DNA of 64,000 nt from an uncultured delta proteobacterium (GCA_903901335.1 CAIUQR010000136.1:1-64000), one strand, 5' to 3'. Shown: positions 7,478 to 17,133, numbered from the stretch's first letter. The notes: a model not told the origin generated them from the sequence alone. A program made the numbers and translations.

Positions 7478-8830
7478 ATGTTTGAAAACCTGACAGACCG
7501 TCTGGAAGGGGTCTTTAAAAGGCTTCGTGGCCACGGCATACTGACGGAAGAGAATATCCAGGAGGCCATGGGTGAAGTCCGCATGGCCCTTCTCGAGGCC
7601 GATGTCAACTTCAAGGTGGCCAAGGATTTCGTTGCCACCGTGACCCGGAAGGCCGTCGGTCAGGAAGTCGCCCAGAGTCTGGCTCCGGGGCAGCAGGTAA
7701 TCAAAGTAGTCCATGAGGAACTGGTCGCTCTCCTTGGCGGGAACACGGAACTGATACGCCTTGACGGCCGTCAGCCGGTCACTATCATGATGGCCGGTCT
7801 GCAAGGCTCCGGTAAGACCACTACCTCAGGAAAGCTCGCCAAGATGCTGCGGGACAAGGGCAGAAGGCCTTATCTGGTGCCGGCTGACATCTACCGGCCT
7901 GCGGCAATCGAACAGCTGCGTATCCTGGGAGAACGACTGGATATACCGGTCCATCCGTCCACTGGCGAAACAAAGCCGGTCGATATCTGCAGGCAGGCCC
8001 TGGCTGTTGCCGAGACAAAGAATTACGACACCCTGATCATCGATACCGCCGGCCGTCTGCACGTCGACGAGGCACTGATGAATGAACTGAAAGAGATTCA
8101 GTCCGCTATTCATCTGTCCGAAGTCCTCTTTGTCGCCGATGCGATGACCGGCCAGGACGCGGTCACCGTCGCCGATAAGTTCAACCAGGATCTCGAGATT
8201 ACCGGCGTTATTTTAACCAAGATGGAGGGTGACGCCCGCGGCGGTGCAGCCCTGTCCATCAAGAATGTCACCGGTAAGCCGATAAAATTTGTCGGTATGG
8301 GCGAAGGCCTGGATGCGCTCGAGATCTTCCACCCCGACCGCGCTGCTTCGCGAATTCTGGGCATGGGCGACGTCCTGACCTTAATTGAAAAGGCCGAAGC
8401 GGTTGTCGACCAGAAAAAGGCCGACAAGCTGGCCCAGAAGCTGAAAAAGAGCCAATTTTCCCTTGAGGACTTCCTCGAACAGATCCAACAGATCAAGAAG
8501 ATGGGATCGCTGCAGCAGATCCTCGGAATGATTCCCGGCATCAACAAGCTCAAACAATTAAAAGATGCCCCTCAACCGGACGAGAAGGAGCTGGTCAAGA
8601 CCGAGGCTATTATCTGCTCGATGACCCTGAAAGAACGCCGCAATCACCAGATTATAAGCTCCGGCCGCCGCCAGCGGATCGCCGACGGGTCGGGGACCAC
8701 GGTTATGGACGTCAACAGGGTATTGAAAAGCTATACCGCAATGTTGAAGATGATGAAAAAAATGCGCGGCAAACCCGGTCTCGTCTCAGGGATGAAGCGT
8801 CGAAAGTTACCAAAAGGTCTCAGAAAATAA
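7478..8830 (+). CDS. ffh: Signal recognition particle protein Ffh (SRP54)
   Basis: A 450-residue SRP GTPase that binds signal peptides on ribosomes together with 4.5S RNA and docks with FtsY at the membrane. The N domain comes first, then the G domain with GLQGSGKTTTSGKLA (~107-121), the DTAGRLH switch, and TKMEGDARGGAALS. The C-terminal methionine-rich M domain includes 'MTLKERRNHQIISSGRRQRIADGSGT', which binds SRP RNA. The length is typical. ATG is preceded by AGGGA. It heads the co-directional cluster with rpsP, rimM, trmD and rplS, a common order in bacteria. No 4.5S RNA gene was recognised in the window. Confidence 0.97.
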   Translation: MFENLTDRLEGVFKRLRGHGILTEENIQEAMGEVRMALLEADVNFKVAKDFVATVTRKAVGQEVAQSLAPGQQVIKVVHEELVALLGGNTELIRLDGRQPVTIMMAGLQGSGKTTTSGKLAKMLRDKGRRPYLVPADIYRPAAIEQLRILGERLDIPVHPSTGETKPVDICRQALAVAETKNYDTLIIDTAGRLHVDEALMNELKEIQSAIHLSEVLFVADAMTGQDAVTVADKFNQDLEITGVILTKMEGDARGGAALSIKNVTGKPIKFVGMGEGLDALEIFHPDRAASRILGMGDVLTLIEKAEAVVDQKKADKLAQKLKKSQFSLEDFLEQIQQIKKMGSLQQILGMIPGINKLKQLKDAPQPDEKELVKTEAIICSMTLKERRNHQIISSGRRQRIADGSGTTVMDVNRVLKSYTAMLKMMKKMRGKPGLVSGMKRRKLPKGLRK

Positions 8831-8907
8831 TGACGTGTCCGGGAGTTCTCGAAAAGACACGGAAATGGGTACATACCCATCAAAAATAACAGGAGGATAT
8901 ACCTGGA

Positions 8908-9153
8908 ATGGCAGTTCGTATTCGTTTAACTAGACTTGGCAAAAAGAAGAAACCTTTCTATCGTATAATTGTCGCTGACAGCGAAAGCAAGCGTGACGGC
9001 AAATTTCTCGATATCGTAGGAACCTATGATCCGTTGCAGAACCCGGCCGTGATCAAGATCGACAATGAGAAACTGCAGGAGTGGATCGGCAAGGGTGCTC
9101 TGCCTACCACCACCGTGAAGAGCCTGATCGGAAAGACTGTCGCAGACAAATAA
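8908..9153 (+). CDS. rpsP: 30S ribosomal protein S16
   Basis: An 81-residue protein that matches bS16 along its length: MAVRIRLTRLGKKKKPFYRI, then VVADSESKRDGKFLDIVGTYDPL and the LQEWIGKGALPTTTVKSLI region. It binds 16S rRNA and assists 30S assembly. A strong AGGAGG ribosome site precedes the ATG. It lies 77 bases after ffh and 6 bases before khpA. Confidence 0.98.
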   Translation: MAVRIRLTRLGKKKKPFYRIIVADSESKRDGKFLDIVGTYDPLQNPAVIKIDNEKLQEWIGKGALPTTTVKSLIGKTVADK

Positions 9154-9159
9154 GAACGC

Positions 9160-9390
9160 ATGAAAGAACTGGTTGCTTATATTGCAAAATCACTGGTAGA
9201 TCATCCCGAGGAAGTAAAAACGGCAGAGACCGGGGAAGACGATACTGTCACCGTCGAACTCACTGTTGCTAAAGACGACCTCGGCAAGGTGATCGGTAAA
9301 CAGGGCAGAACGGCCAGGGCCATCCGCTCGATTCTGGCAGCGGCTGCGGGCAAGGAGAACAAACGATCTCGCCTGGATATCCTGGAATAG
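9160..9390 (+). CDS. khpA: KH-domain RNA-binding protein KhpA
   Basis: A 76-residue single KH domain. The GxxG loop is visible as 'GKVIGKQGRTARAIRSIL' after the 'VTVELTVAKDDLGK' strand. It usually partners with KhpB/Jag and binds structured RNA. It lies 6 bases after rpsP, the position it holds in many genomes (rpsP-khpA-rimM-trmD). The start is ATG with little ribosome site of its own, which suggests coupling to rpsP translation. Confidence 0.92.
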   Translation: MKELVAYIAKSLVDHPEEVKTAETGEDDTVTVELTVAKDDLGKVIGKQGRTARAIRSILAAAAGKENKRSRLDILE

Positions 9391-9406
9391 CCTTTTTCAT
9401 CCGGCC

Positions 9407-9970
9407 ATGACTGCTACTTTTTCTTTTCCAACCGACAGGTATATACTGATCGGGAAGGTGGGTAAGCCTCACGGCCTTCACGGAGACGTCAGGCTGCATC
9501 TTTATTCCGGGCAACCCGAAAACGTTCTCTCCTACAGCCATTTAGTCCTGGTTTCGACAGCAGGCAGGCTTTCCTCCTCTCTTCGGGTCAATACCTGCAG
9601 ACTACAGAGAAAGTCAGCCATTGTTGGATTCGAATCGATCATTGATCGGAATGGAGCCGAACAACTGGCAGGCATGGGGGTTCTTCTCGACAAAGAAGAT
9701 CTCCCCAAAGGAAACGAAGGGGAATTGTACTGGTACCAGTTCGATGGATTACCGGTAAAGACCAGAGCGGGGACACTGTTGGGGCGGGTGGAAAAAATCT
9801 TTTCCAACGGGGCTCAGGATATCCTAGTGGTCCGGGACGGCAGTCAGGAATACCTGATTCCTATCCTAGACTCGATAATAGTCAGTCGTACCGACGAGGA
9901 GATTATTGTTGACCCTCCACCGGGCCTCCTTGAGATCAACTCCGGGAGGGAAGGGATGATTGATCCCTGA
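9407..9970 (+). CDS. rimM: Ribosome maturation factor RimM
   Basis: A 187-residue protein with the RimM N-terminal barrel ([19 protein letters not shown], residues ~14-33) and a C-terminal PRC-barrel ([15 protein letters not shown]...GAQDILVV...[11 protein letters not shown]...). It binds S19 and helps mature the 30S head. It lies 16 bases after khpA and overlaps trmD by one base in a TGATG junction, so the two are translationally coupled. Confidence 0.96.
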   Translation: MTATFSFPTDRYILIGKVGKPHGLHGDVRLHLYSGQPENVLSYSHLVLVSTAGRLSSSLRVNTCRLQRKSAIVGFESIIDRNGAEQLAGMGVLLDKEDLPKGNEGELYWYQFDGLPVKTRAGTLLGRVEKIFSNGAQDILVVRDGSQEYLIPILDSIIVSRTDEEIIVDPPPGLLEINSGREGMIDP

Positions 9971-10758
9971 TGCTTTTTGATATACTGACTATCTTTCCGA
10001 ACCTGCTGGACTCACCGTTGAACGAGGGTATCCTCCGAAGAGCGAGACAGGAGGGTCTGATCAGGATCGAGATCACCGATATCCGTGACTTTGCCTGCGA
10101 CAAACACGCAATGACCGACGACCGGCCGTTCGGCGGCGGTGAGGGTATGGTGATGAAGCCGGAACCATTGGCAGCTGCCCTGAAATGTGTTCGGCAACGG
10201 CAGCAGGCAGGCAGGGTTATCCTGCTCAGCCCGCAGGGCCGTCTGTATAACCAGCAGGTTGCCGGGGAGTTGGCTGCCGAGACGCACCTGGTGCTGATCT
10301 GCGGACGCTATGAAGGGGTCGACGAACGGTTTAGAGCGGCCTATGTTGATGATGAAATCTCCATCGGGGATTATATCCTGACTGGCGGAGAACTGGCGGC
10401 GATGGTTGTGGTGGATTCAGTGAGCCGGTTGTTGCCGGGTGTCCTTGGATGTTCGGCCTCCGCTGAAAACGACACCTTCAGCCGGTCCTTATTGAAACAC
10501 CCGCAGTATACAAGGCCACGGGTGTTCGAAGGGCAGGACGTGCCGGAGGAGCTGCTTTCCGGTGACCATGCAGAGATTGCAGTTTACCGGTTCATCTCCT
10601 CGGTGCAGAGGACCATTGCACGGCGGCCTGACCTGATAAGCCGTGAACATTTCAGCCCGGAAGAAAAAAAGCTCCTGAAACGAGCCGGACTGGACGGTAT
10701 CATCAGGAAACTGCAGGACGGAAGCGATTGTCGTGGATTTGAAAAAGATGGCTGTTGA
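9970..10758 (+). CDS. trmD: tRNA (guanine-N1)-methyltransferase
   Basis: A 262-residue SPOUT methyltransferase that makes m1G37 in tRNA using SAM. Visible motifs are '[19 protein letters not shown]', '[13 protein letters not shown]', and the knot '[27 protein letters not shown]'. The usual C-terminal tRNA-binding helix pair follows. The length is typical. Its 3' end overlaps the start of the next gene by 26 bases if that gene starts at the GTG. Confidence 0.97.
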   Translation: MLFDILTIFPNLLDSPLNEGILRRARQEGLIRIEITDIRDFACDKHAMTDDRPFGGGEGMVMKPEPLAAALKCVRQRQQAGRVILLSPQGRLYNQQVAGELAAETHLVLICGRYEGVDERFRAAYVDDEISIGDYILTGGELAAMVVVDSVSRLLPGVLGCSASAENDTFSRSLLKHPQYTRPRVFEGQDVPEELLSGDHAEIAVYRFISSVQRTIARRPDLISREHFSPEEKKLLKRAGLDGIIRKLQDGSDCRGFEKDGC

Positions 10759-11365
10759 TATTGCCCTTATTCATTTCCCGGTAATCAATAAATCGGGAGA
10801 AACGATCGGCTCGGCCGTGACAAATCTCGATATTCATGATATAGCCAGGGCAGCCCGGACATTCGGTGTCGATGAATATTACATTGTCACCCCTTATGCT
10901 GATCAGCAGGAACTGGCAGAAGAGATCATCGATCACTGGCTGACCGGGCATGGCGCCCAGTATAATCCGTCCCGAAAATCTGCTTTGTCTCTAGTGAGAC
11001 TGACAGATTCCCTGGAAGGCGTTATTGAAAGGGTCAGCAATAAACGGGGGCGTAGACCGATTCTTATCACGACCAGCGCACGTCTCCAGGAAAACAGCAT
11101 AACCTTTTTGGATACCAGGCGGCATATCGAGACGGGAGAACCGGTTCTTCTGTTGTTCGGAACCGCTCACGGCCTGGCCCCGGAAGTTATTAACAAGGCA
11201 GATTATACCCTACCTCCTATCGGCGGAAAAACCGGGTATAATCATCTTTCCGTGCGCTCCGCGGTGTCGATTATTCTTGATCGGCTCCTTGGTGTTCAGG
11301 AAGAAAAAAACTCAGAGATTTTCAACCAGTCACAATTTACTTCAACCTACACAAAGACGTTATGA
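10733..11365 (+). CDS. SPOUT-type RNA methyltransferase encoded next to trmD
   Basis: A 210-residue protein of the family found beside trmD in many Desulfobacterota and Aquificota. It shows a SPOUT-like C-terminal knot: '[22 protein letters not shown]' followed by [20 protein letters not shown]. The N-terminal half has '[26 protein letters not shown]'. The RNA target is unknown. The start could be GTG 10733 (GGAAG upstream, overlapping trmD) or ATG 10748 ([12 protein letters not shown]). The ATG gives the more usual N-terminus and cannot be excluded. It ends in an ATGA overlap with rplS, so it is embedded in the ribosomal cluster. Confidence 0.85.
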   Translation: MDLKKMAVDIALIHFPVINKSGETIGSAVTNLDIHDIARAARTFGVDEYYIVTPYADQQELAEEIIDHWLTGHGAQYNPSRKSALSLVRLTDSLEGVIERVSNKRGRRPILITTSARLQENSITFLDTRRHIETGEPVLLLFGTAHGLAPEVINKADYTLPPIGGKTGYNHLSVRSAVSIILDRLLGVQEEKNSEIFNQSQFTSTYTKTL

Positions 11366-11715
11366 GCACAATAATCGATAGAATAGAGCAGGAGCAGATG
11401 CGGCAGGATCATCCGATTTTCCGTCCGGGTGACAATGTAAAGGTCCATATCCGCATCATTGAGGGCAGCAAGGAGCGCATCCAGATATTCCAGGGTGTCG
11501 TTATCAGGCGCAAAAAAGGAACCATGAATGCGTCCTATACCGTTCGCAAGATCTCCCACGGGGTGGGTGTCGAAAAGACCTTCGCGTTGCACAATCCGAG
11601 GATCGAAAAGATCGAGGTAGTCTCACTCGGACATGTTCGCAGGTCACGTCTGTTCTATCTGCGCGGCCGGCGCGGCAAGGCAGCACGTATCCGCGAGCGC
11701 GGCTATATTCAATAG
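11362..11715 (+). CDS. rplS: 50S ribosomal protein L19
   Basis: A 117-residue bL19. Typical segments are '[22 protein letters not shown]', '[21 protein letters not shown]', '[15 protein letters not shown]' and '[18 protein letters not shown]'. It sits at the 30S-50S interface. It overlaps the preceding methyltransferase by four bases (ATGA). A strong intrinsic terminator follows at 11740. Confidence 0.98.
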   Translation: MSTIIDRIEQEQMRQDHPIFRPGDNVKVHIRIIEGSKERIQIFQGVVIRRKKGTMNASYTVRKISHGVGVEKTFALHNPRIEKIEVVSLGHVRRSRLFYLRGRRGKAARIRERGYIQ

Positions 11716-11739
11716 CAGACCAGCTGCAAGCAGGGTACC

Positions 11740-11779
11740 GCACCTGTTGACTTCGGGTCTGCAGGTGCATTATTTTTTT
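11740..11779 (+). terminator. Intrinsic terminator after rplS
   Basis: GCACCTG (11740-11746) pairs with CAGGTGC (11762-11768), with an inner GAC/GTC pair around a TTCGG loop, followed by ATTATTTTTTT. It probably ends or attenuates the ffh-rplS transcript before rnhB. Confidence 0.75.
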
Positions 11780-11807
11780 AGCAGGCTTTCCAGAGGATCG
11801 CGACTGG

Positions 11808-12455
11808 ATGGAAGGAATTCTATCCGATATCGTCCCGGAAACGGATGATAATTTTCGGTTTGAGCGCGCTCTGCGCGCCAGGGGATTCGCCTGCGTCGCC
11901 GGTTCCGATGAGGCCGGGCGTGGCCCATTGGCCGGCCCCGTCGTTGCCGCAAGCGTGTTCCTTCCCCCGGACTGCGATCATTCACTCTTCCTCGACTCCA
12001 AGAAAATCTCGCACAAACATCGTCTTCGGCTCTACGAACTCCTGAAGAACGCCGATGCCGCCATCGGCATCGGCGTCGTTTCCGTAGAACTCATCGATAG
12101 TTTCAATATTTTGCAGGCATCCCTGCTGGCCATGAAACGGGCGGTCACCAATATGACCTGCATATCATGCAAACCCGACTTCATTCTGGTCGACGGCATA
12201 TTTAAGATACCTTTGCCGGTACCGCAGATCGCTCTGACCAAGGGAGAAACAAAAAGCGCTTCCATTGCAGCCGCCTCCATCGTTGCCAAGGTTGAGAGAG
12301 ACGCCTTGATGGATACCTTGGACCGGCAATATCCGCTGTATAATTTTCGGCAAAACAAGGGTTACCCGACCAAAGACCATCGGCACGTAATCGCCCGGTA
12401 CGGTCCATGCCCAAGCCACCGGAAAACCTTTAAAGGGGTGAAGGAATTTGTCTGA
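11808..12455 (+). CDS. rnhB: Ribonuclease HII
   Basis: A 215-residue RNase HII that nicks DNA 5' of misincorporated ribonucleotides. The catalytic start 'GSDEAGRGPLAGPVVAASV' carries the D-E pair, 'LDSKKIS' gives the conserved switch segment, and 'ILVDGIFKIP' with 'SIAAASIVAKVERDALM' gives the later acidic residues. It overlaps yraN by eight bases, which suggests coupling. rnhB after rplS is a very common order. Confidence 0.96.
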   Translation: MEGILSDIVPETDDNFRFERALRARGFACVAGSDEAGRGPLAGPVVAASVFLPPDCDHSLFLDSKKISHKHRLRLYELLKNADAAIGIGVVSVELIDSFNILQASLLAMKRAVTNMTCISCKPDFILVDGIFKIPLPVPQIALTKGETKSASIAAASIVAKVERDALMDTLDRQYPLYNFRQNKGYPTKDHRHVIARYGPCPSHRKTFKGVKEFV

Positions 12456-12816
12456 AAAACGGGGAATACTCGGACAGGCAGGGGAGGAACTGGCAACCGC
12501 CTATTTAGAAAAGGCAGGTTATAAAATTCTTATACGGAATTACAGGCAGAAATGCGGAGAAATTGATATAATCGCAGAAGACAGGGGCACACTTGTTTTT
12601 GTCGAGGTCAAGACCAGAAAAAGTACCTCCTTCGGCATTCCCTTTGCTGCAGTCACTGAAAAAAAGCAGCGACAGATCGGCAGGGTCGCCCAGGTCTATT
12701 TGAGCAGCAACAACCTCTTTAACCATCCGGCCCGTTTTGATGTCATCTCCATCCTTATGGACGAAGACCGGCCACCGGTGATTGAGCTGCTGCCCAATGC
12801 CTTTGATATTCGATGA
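12448..12816 (+). CDS. yraN: YraN/UPF0102 family endonuclease-like protein
   Basis: A 122-residue protein with the UPF0102 core 'GILGQAGEELATAYLEKAGYKIL', 'NYRQKCGEIDIIAEDRGTLVFVEVKTRK' and 'KQRQIGRVAQVYL'. This has the E-x-D...V-E-V-K layout of the restriction-endonuclease-like fold. Its cellular role is not settled. It starts with TTG, supported by AAGGAA just upstream, and overlaps rnhB by eight bases. rnhB-yraN pairing is common. Confidence 0.9.
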   Translation: MSEKRGILGQAGEELATAYLEKAGYKILIRNYRQKCGEIDIIAEDRGTLVFVEVKTRKSTSFGIPFAAVTEKKQRQIGRVAQVYLSSNNLFNHPARFDVISILMDEDRPPVIELLPNAFDIR

Positions 12817-12859
12817 GCCGCTAAATTTTTCTAACTACTTAAGACAAGACACTATTCTT

Positions 12860-13885
12860 ATGCTGCATATTGGTATTACAATGGGTTGCCCTGTCGGTAT
12901 CGGCCCCGAGATTATCCTGAAATATTTTGCCGGAAGGGAAAAATTTCAGAATTATATTCCGGTGATCCTTGGAGATATCAATGTCCTGGAACGATGCGCC
13001 CGGGAGCTGGGGATCGCTATCAAGTGCGTGGCCTGGCATCCCGGCGATCCGATACCAGCAGACAGGATACCCGTCATTGCCGTTTCCTGTCTGGATGCAG
13101 ATTCCCTGCAGTGGGGCAGACCGACCCCGGAGACCGGCCAGGCCATGGCCGACTATATTAAAACTGCGGTATTGCTCATCCAGGATGGGTTTCTGGACGG
13201 AATGGCAACCTGCCCGATCTCCAAGAATGCCCTGCGCGAAGCCGGCTACTCATTCCCCGGCCATACCGAAATGCTTGCTGATCTGACCGGAAGTCCCTGC
13301 CCGGTGATGATGATGGCAGGGAGCAGACTCAGGATCACCCTGGTCACAATCCACTGTCCGCTGGCTGCGGTACCTGCACAGATCACCGAGGCTTCCGTCT
13401 TGCGGTTGATCCGCGTCACCCACCAGGCGCTCCTGCTCGACTTTACAATCAAAATGCCCAGAATTGCCGTTGCCGGACTCAATCCACATGGCGGCGAGCA
13501 CGGTCTTTTCGGCAATGAAGAAAGTCTCCAAATTGAACCGGCCATCGAGAGGGCCCGCCGGGAAGGAATCAAGGCCGAAGGACCGTTTCCCCCGGATACC
13601 GTTTTTCTGAAAGCCGCAGCCGGAAATTACGACGCTGTCGTCTGCATGTACCACGACCAGGGCCTTATCCCGTTCAAGATATTGCATTTCAACGATGGAG
13701 TCAATGTCACGTTAGGGCTTCCCGTGGTCCGGACCTCGGTAGATCACGGAACCGCATACGATATTGCCGGGCAGGGACAGGCCGATCCGCAAAGCCTGGC
13801 CGCATCTGTTGAACTGGCCGGCATAATAGCCCAAAACCGCAGGGACTATCAGGCCAGGCTCCGTTTAATCCAAGGCCTCTGCTGA
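12860..13885 (+). CDS. pdxA: 4-hydroxythreonine-4-phosphate dehydrogenase
   Basis: A 341-residue PdxA-type NAD-dependent dehydrogenase for pyridoxal 5'-phosphate synthesis. Family marks are 'GITMGCPVGIGPEII' at the N-terminus, 'FPGHTEMLADL' (substrate and metal His), 'IAVAGLNPHGGEHGLFG' and 'VVCMYHDQGLIPFKI', then 'RTSVDHGTAYDIAGQG'. All metal-binding histidines are visible. ATG 12860 gives the family N-terminus; an upstream TTG frame overlapping yraN adds a low-complexity extension and is rejected. The ribosome site is weak. Some pdxA-like genes belong to other pathways (PdxA2 and related); this copy looks canonical. The gap to tmk is 13 bases. Confidence 0.92.
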   Translation: MLHIGITMGCPVGIGPEIILKYFAGREKFQNYIPVILGDINVLERCARELGIAIKCVAWHPGDPIPADRIPVIAVSCLDADSLQWGRPTPETGQAMADYIKTAVLLIQDGFLDGMATCPISKNALREAGYSFPGHTEMLADLTGSPCPVMMMAGSRLRITLVTIHCPLAAVPAQITEASVLRLIRVTHQALLLDFTIKMPRIAVAGLNPHGGEHGLFGNEESLQIEPAIERARREGIKAEGPFPPDTVFLKAAAGNYDAVVCMYHDQGLIPFKILHFNDGVNVTLGLPVVRTSVDHGTAYDIAGQGQADPQSLAASVELAGIIAQNRRDYQARLRLIQGLC

Positions 13886-13898
13886 CAGGAATCCGACC

Positions 13899-14519
13899 AT
13901 GATCACCTCGCCCTCTGGAAAACTGATAGTCTTTGAAGGAATTGACGGTACCGGCAAAACAACACAGCTTTCCCTGTTAGCCAGGGCCCTCTCTGATCGC
14001 GGCCTTCCGGTCGTCAGTACCAGGGAGCCTACCGACGGAAAATACGGTAAAAAAATCCGGGAACTGTACCGGAACAGAGGGAGCGTCAACCTTCAGGAAG
14101 AGCTGGAACTCTTCCTGGCCGACCGGCGTGAGCATGTGCGGGAACTTCTGGGGCCGACCTTGCAGGCTGGTAAAATTGTCCTGTGCGACCGCTACGTCCT
14201 CTCTACGGTTGCCTATCAGGGTGCAGCGGGTTTGGATAGAGACGAGATCATGGCGCAAAACAGTTTTGCCCCGATTCCCGATCTGGCCCTTCTCTTCCAG
14301 GCTTCTCCGGAAACAGGCATCGCCAGGATCACCGGCAAGCGAGGTGAATCTCCGAACGATTTCGAGCAGGTGGAGACCCTGACCAGGGTAGCTGAAATCT
14401 TTGCTTCACTTGATCAACCCTATATCCGCCGGATTGACGCCACCGGGACCATCGCTACAATTCACGAGTCGGTTATCAGTGCGGTTGAGCATGTAATTAA
14501 ACAGTATCAGTCGAGATAG
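13899..14519 (+). CDS. tmk: Thymidylate kinase
   Basis: A 206-residue dTMP kinase, which makes dTDP for DNA synthesis. The P-loop is 'IVFEGIDGTGKTTQLSLLA' (residues ~9-27), followed by 'STREPTDGKYGKKIREL', 'LFLADRREHVRE' and the 'LCDRYVLSTVAYQGA' segment that carries the conserved DR. The LID near 'ARITGKRGESPNDFE' resembles the bacterial form. AGGAA precedes the ATG. Tightly packed between pdxA and the TPR lipoprotein gene. Confidence 0.95.
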   Translation: MITSPSGKLIVFEGIDGTGKTTQLSLLARALSDRGLPVVSTREPTDGKYGKKIRELYRNRGSVNLQEELELFLADRREHVRELLGPTLQAGKIVLCDRYVLSTVAYQGAAGLDRDEIMAQNSFAPIPDLALLFQASPETGIARITGKRGESPNDFEQVETLTRVAEIFASLDQPYIRRIDATGTIATIHESVISAVEHVIKQYQSR

Positions 14520-14524
14520 TACCT

Positions 14525-16246
14525 ATGCCGAATACCCGTCAAACCTCTATTGTTCCGTTTATCCTTGCACTTCTCATCCTTGCCGGAAGCTGCGCGCAGC
14601 GCACCGACGAAAACCGGGAAGCCCATTCCCCGCCACCCGCCCAGAATACTATCGATTCCAGCTGTGCCTACTTTTATTTCCTTCGAGGCAACCAGGCTGA
14701 ATACGGGCAACACTTTGAGGAGGCTTTAAATGCATACCAGAAGGCGGTCAACTGTGACCCGACGGCTAATTATATAAGCGAAAAGATACCGATTCTGCTG
14801 ATAAAGATGGGGAAGTTAGAGGAAGCTGAGAAATGGCTGCAGACCTTCGTTGCCGCACACCCGGAGGAAAACTCCCAGCGCCTCCTCCTGGCTGAAATAT
14901 ACATCCACAGCGGAAATCTGACAGAAGCAACCCGCCTGTATCAGGAAGGGCTGATCCATGCACCTGAAAACGAAGCTATTTCCCTCCGCCTGGGGCTTCT
15001 GTACAATCAGCAGAAAGACTACAAACAAGCAGAAGATGTCCTCAATGCCCTCCTGAAAAAAAACGAGAAATCCTACTTCGCCAACCTCTATCTCGCCAGG
15101 ATATTCAACCAGAACGGGACATATGAACAGGCCGCAAACAAATATGAACTTGCCTTAAGCCTGAACTGGTCGAAAGAGCTGGTCATGGAGATGGCCGAAT
15201 TCTTCAGCCGGCATCAAAACTTCGACAGAACGCTTTCCCTGTACAGATCAATCCTCGTCACAGACAAGGAGGACGAGCAGGCAAGTCTTGGCGTAATCCA
15301 GACATATTTGTCGATGAATCTCGAAAAGCAGGCCATTACCGAGCTTTCCAAACTTCGCTCATTCAGTAAACATCCGGAGAAAATTGACCTCATTGAGAGT
15401 CAGATCTATCTGAGCCGGGGTAAACCGGCAGCGGCAGAAAAGCTGCTTGTCTCGATCATTAAAAAGAAGCATTCCTCTCAGGCGGAATATCTCCTGGCCG
15501 TTGTCTACATCGATCAAAAAAAACCGGATATGGCCTTACGCATTCTGAAGAATATCGGACCCAAATCGGATGAGTACGAGAACAGTCTTTTTCTGCAGGT
15601 TCGAATCCTGCGAGACACCAAACGCCTCGACCAGGCCCTGGCCCTCCTTCAGAAGATCATCGCCGACAAGACCACCAGGAAACCGATATATTATGCGTTG
15701 CTCTCTTCCCTCTACCAGGAGATACCGGATATGCAGCAGGGGCTGAATATTCTCAGCGAAGGCATCAGTATGTTTCCTGACAATGCCCAGCTCCTCTTTG
15801 AATCTGCTATTCTTCTTGAAAAAACCGGCCACCACGAGCAGGCCATGACTACCTCGGAAAAGGTCCTGCAACTCCAACCCAACCATTCAGAAGCATTGAA
15901 TTTTATAGGATATTCGTGGGCAGATGAAAATAAAAATCTCGATAAGGCCCTTGTCTACATCAAACAGGCTGTTACCCAGAAACCGGACAATGGATTTATC
16001 CATGACAGTCTGGGGTGGGTCTATTTCCGTCTCGGTGACTTCAACCATGCGGCAGAAGAACTCGAAAAGGCCAGCAGCCTTGAACCCCGTGATCCTCACA
16101 TTTTAGATCATCTGGGCGATGCGTACAAGGCACTGGGGCAAAAAGACAAGGCTTTGGAGGCATATACAAAGGCCTTGGAGTTGTTCACGGAAGAAAATGA
16201 TAAAACGACGGTCCAACAAAAAATGGACTCCCTGAAAAAACTCTGA
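14525..16246 (+). CDS. TPR-repeat outer-membrane-type lipoprotein
   Basis: A 573-residue protein. The first ~28 residues are a lipoprotein signal with lipobox LAGSC (Cys near residue 22), so it should be exported and lipidated. The rest is mostly tetratricopeptide repeats: many 34-residue units such as 'AYFYFLRGNQAEYGQHFEEA', 'YLARIFNQNGTYEQAANKYE' and 'LGDAYKALGQKDKALEAY' near the C-terminus. TPR arrays are protein-binding scaffolds; no enzyme domain is seen. It starts five bases after tmk and is followed 16 bases later by a second lipoprotein gene. The pair probably acts together in the outer membrane, for example in lipoprotein sorting or envelope assembly. This is inference from adjacency. 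Confidence 0.85.
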   Translation: MPNTRQTSIVPFILALLILAGSCAQRTDENREAHSPPPAQNTIDSSCAYFYFLRGNQAEYGQHFEEALNAYQKAVNCDPTANYISEKIPILLIKMGKLEEAEKWLQTFVAAHPEENSQRLLLAEIYIHSGNLTEATRLYQEGLIHAPENEAISLRLGLLYNQQKDYKQAEDVLNALLKKNEKSYFANLYLARIFNQNGTYEQAANKYELALSLNWSKELVMEMAEFFSRHQNFDRTLSLYRSILVTDKEDEQASLGVIQTYLSMNLEKQAITELSKLRSFSKHPEKIDLIESQIYLSRGKPAAAEKLLVSIIKKKHSSQAEYLLAVVYIDQKKPDMALRILKNIGPKSDEYENSLFLQVRILRDTKRLDQALALLQKIIADKTTRKPIYYALLSSLYQEIPDMQQGLNILSEGISMFPDNAQLLFESAILLEKTGHHEQAMTTSEKVLQLQPNHSEALNFIGYSWADENKNLDKALVYIKQAVTQKPDNGFIHDSLGWVYFRLGDFNHAAEELEKASSLEPRDPHILDHLGDAYKALGQKDKALEAYTKALELFTEENDKTTVQQKMDSLKKL

Positions 16247-16262
16247 TTAGAATCCTATCCAT

Positions 16263-17099
16263 ATGTTTATGCAATCAAAAAACCCTGTTTTCCCCGTTTC
16301 CGGATCAGTCTTTTTCCTCTGTCTTGTCCTCCTCTTCTCCGGGGGCTGCGCCAGAGAACCCTGGACGAAACCGGTTGACGACAATCAGGCTCAAACAATC
16401 AGGAATATGATCCAGGAAAAAGTTAAAGCCGATGCCGCCTGTTCCTCAACCCTGGACGCAGAGGTCACGGTTTCGATGAAAACGGTCATGGAGACGAAAT
16501 CCTTTTCCGGCTTCCTGCAGTTGAAGCTCCCCTCTTCCGTAAAATTCGTCACCACCAACCCGCTGGGCCAGACAGTCCTGGCCCTGGTCAGCGACGGACA
16601 GAGTTACCGGACGGTCAATACTCTTAATACCCAGTTCATCAGTGGCAGCCTCTCTACTCTTGCTCTCCGAAATGATATCCCCCAGGAACTCCTCACTGGA
16701 AGATGGGGGATCTGGCTGAGCGACCGTATCGATATCCCCAAAGACACGGAGATCACCGATATCCGGCAGGACGCCACGGCGCGAGGGATATGGATCAAGC
16801 TTTCAAACGTGAAGACTAAAGGGGAAGGCCCGGAATATATCTTAGTCGATCCGGCGAGCAAACGCCCGCTGCTCCGGATGCTGATGGATGCGAAAGAAAA
16901 TCCGATTGCCATGATCGAATACGCTGACTGGCAAGATGGACCGAAATGTGGACAGCCTGCCACGTTTCATATCACCGGCCTGTCCAAAGGTGTAGAGATC
17001 TCCATCCACCTGGCAGATATCATCACAGATAAGATATTAACGGAGAGGGATTTTACTCTCAGACCTCCGCCAGGCTATTTCATCGAGCTCCGTCCCTGA
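16263..17099 (+). CDS. LolB-like / DUF4292-type lipoprotein
   Basis: A 278-residue predicted lipoprotein. The signal ends in the lipobox LLFSGGC (Cys near residue 29). The mature part looks like the half-open beta barrel of LolA/LolB and DUF4292 proteins: 'LDAEVTVSMKTV..TKSFSGFLQLKLPSSVKF', 'NPLGQTVLALVSDGQSYR' and 'LSKGVEISIHLADIIT'. LolB takes lipoproteins from LolA into the outer membrane; whether this protein does that or a related lipid task is open. It follows the TPR lipoprotein gene, and the window also encodes LolCE/LolD (44.7 kb). The length is longer than classic LolB (about 200 residues). Confidence 0.65.
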   Translation: MFMQSKNPVFPVSGSVFFLCLVLLFSGGCAREPWTKPVDDNQAQTIRNMIQEKVKADAACSSTLDAEVTVSMKTVMETKSFSGFLQLKLPSSVKFVTTNPLGQTVLALVSDGQSYRTVNTLNTQFISGSLSTLALRNDIPQELLTGRWGIWLSDRIDIPKDTEITDIRQDATARGIWIKLSNVKTKGEGPEYILVDPASKRPLLRMLMDAKENPIAMIEYADWQDGPKCGQPATFHITGLSKGVEISIHLADIITDKILTERDFTLRPPPGYFIELRP

Positions 17100-17133
17100 A
17101 ATGACCAGAGAGGAGAAAGGGAATGCGTGAAAC

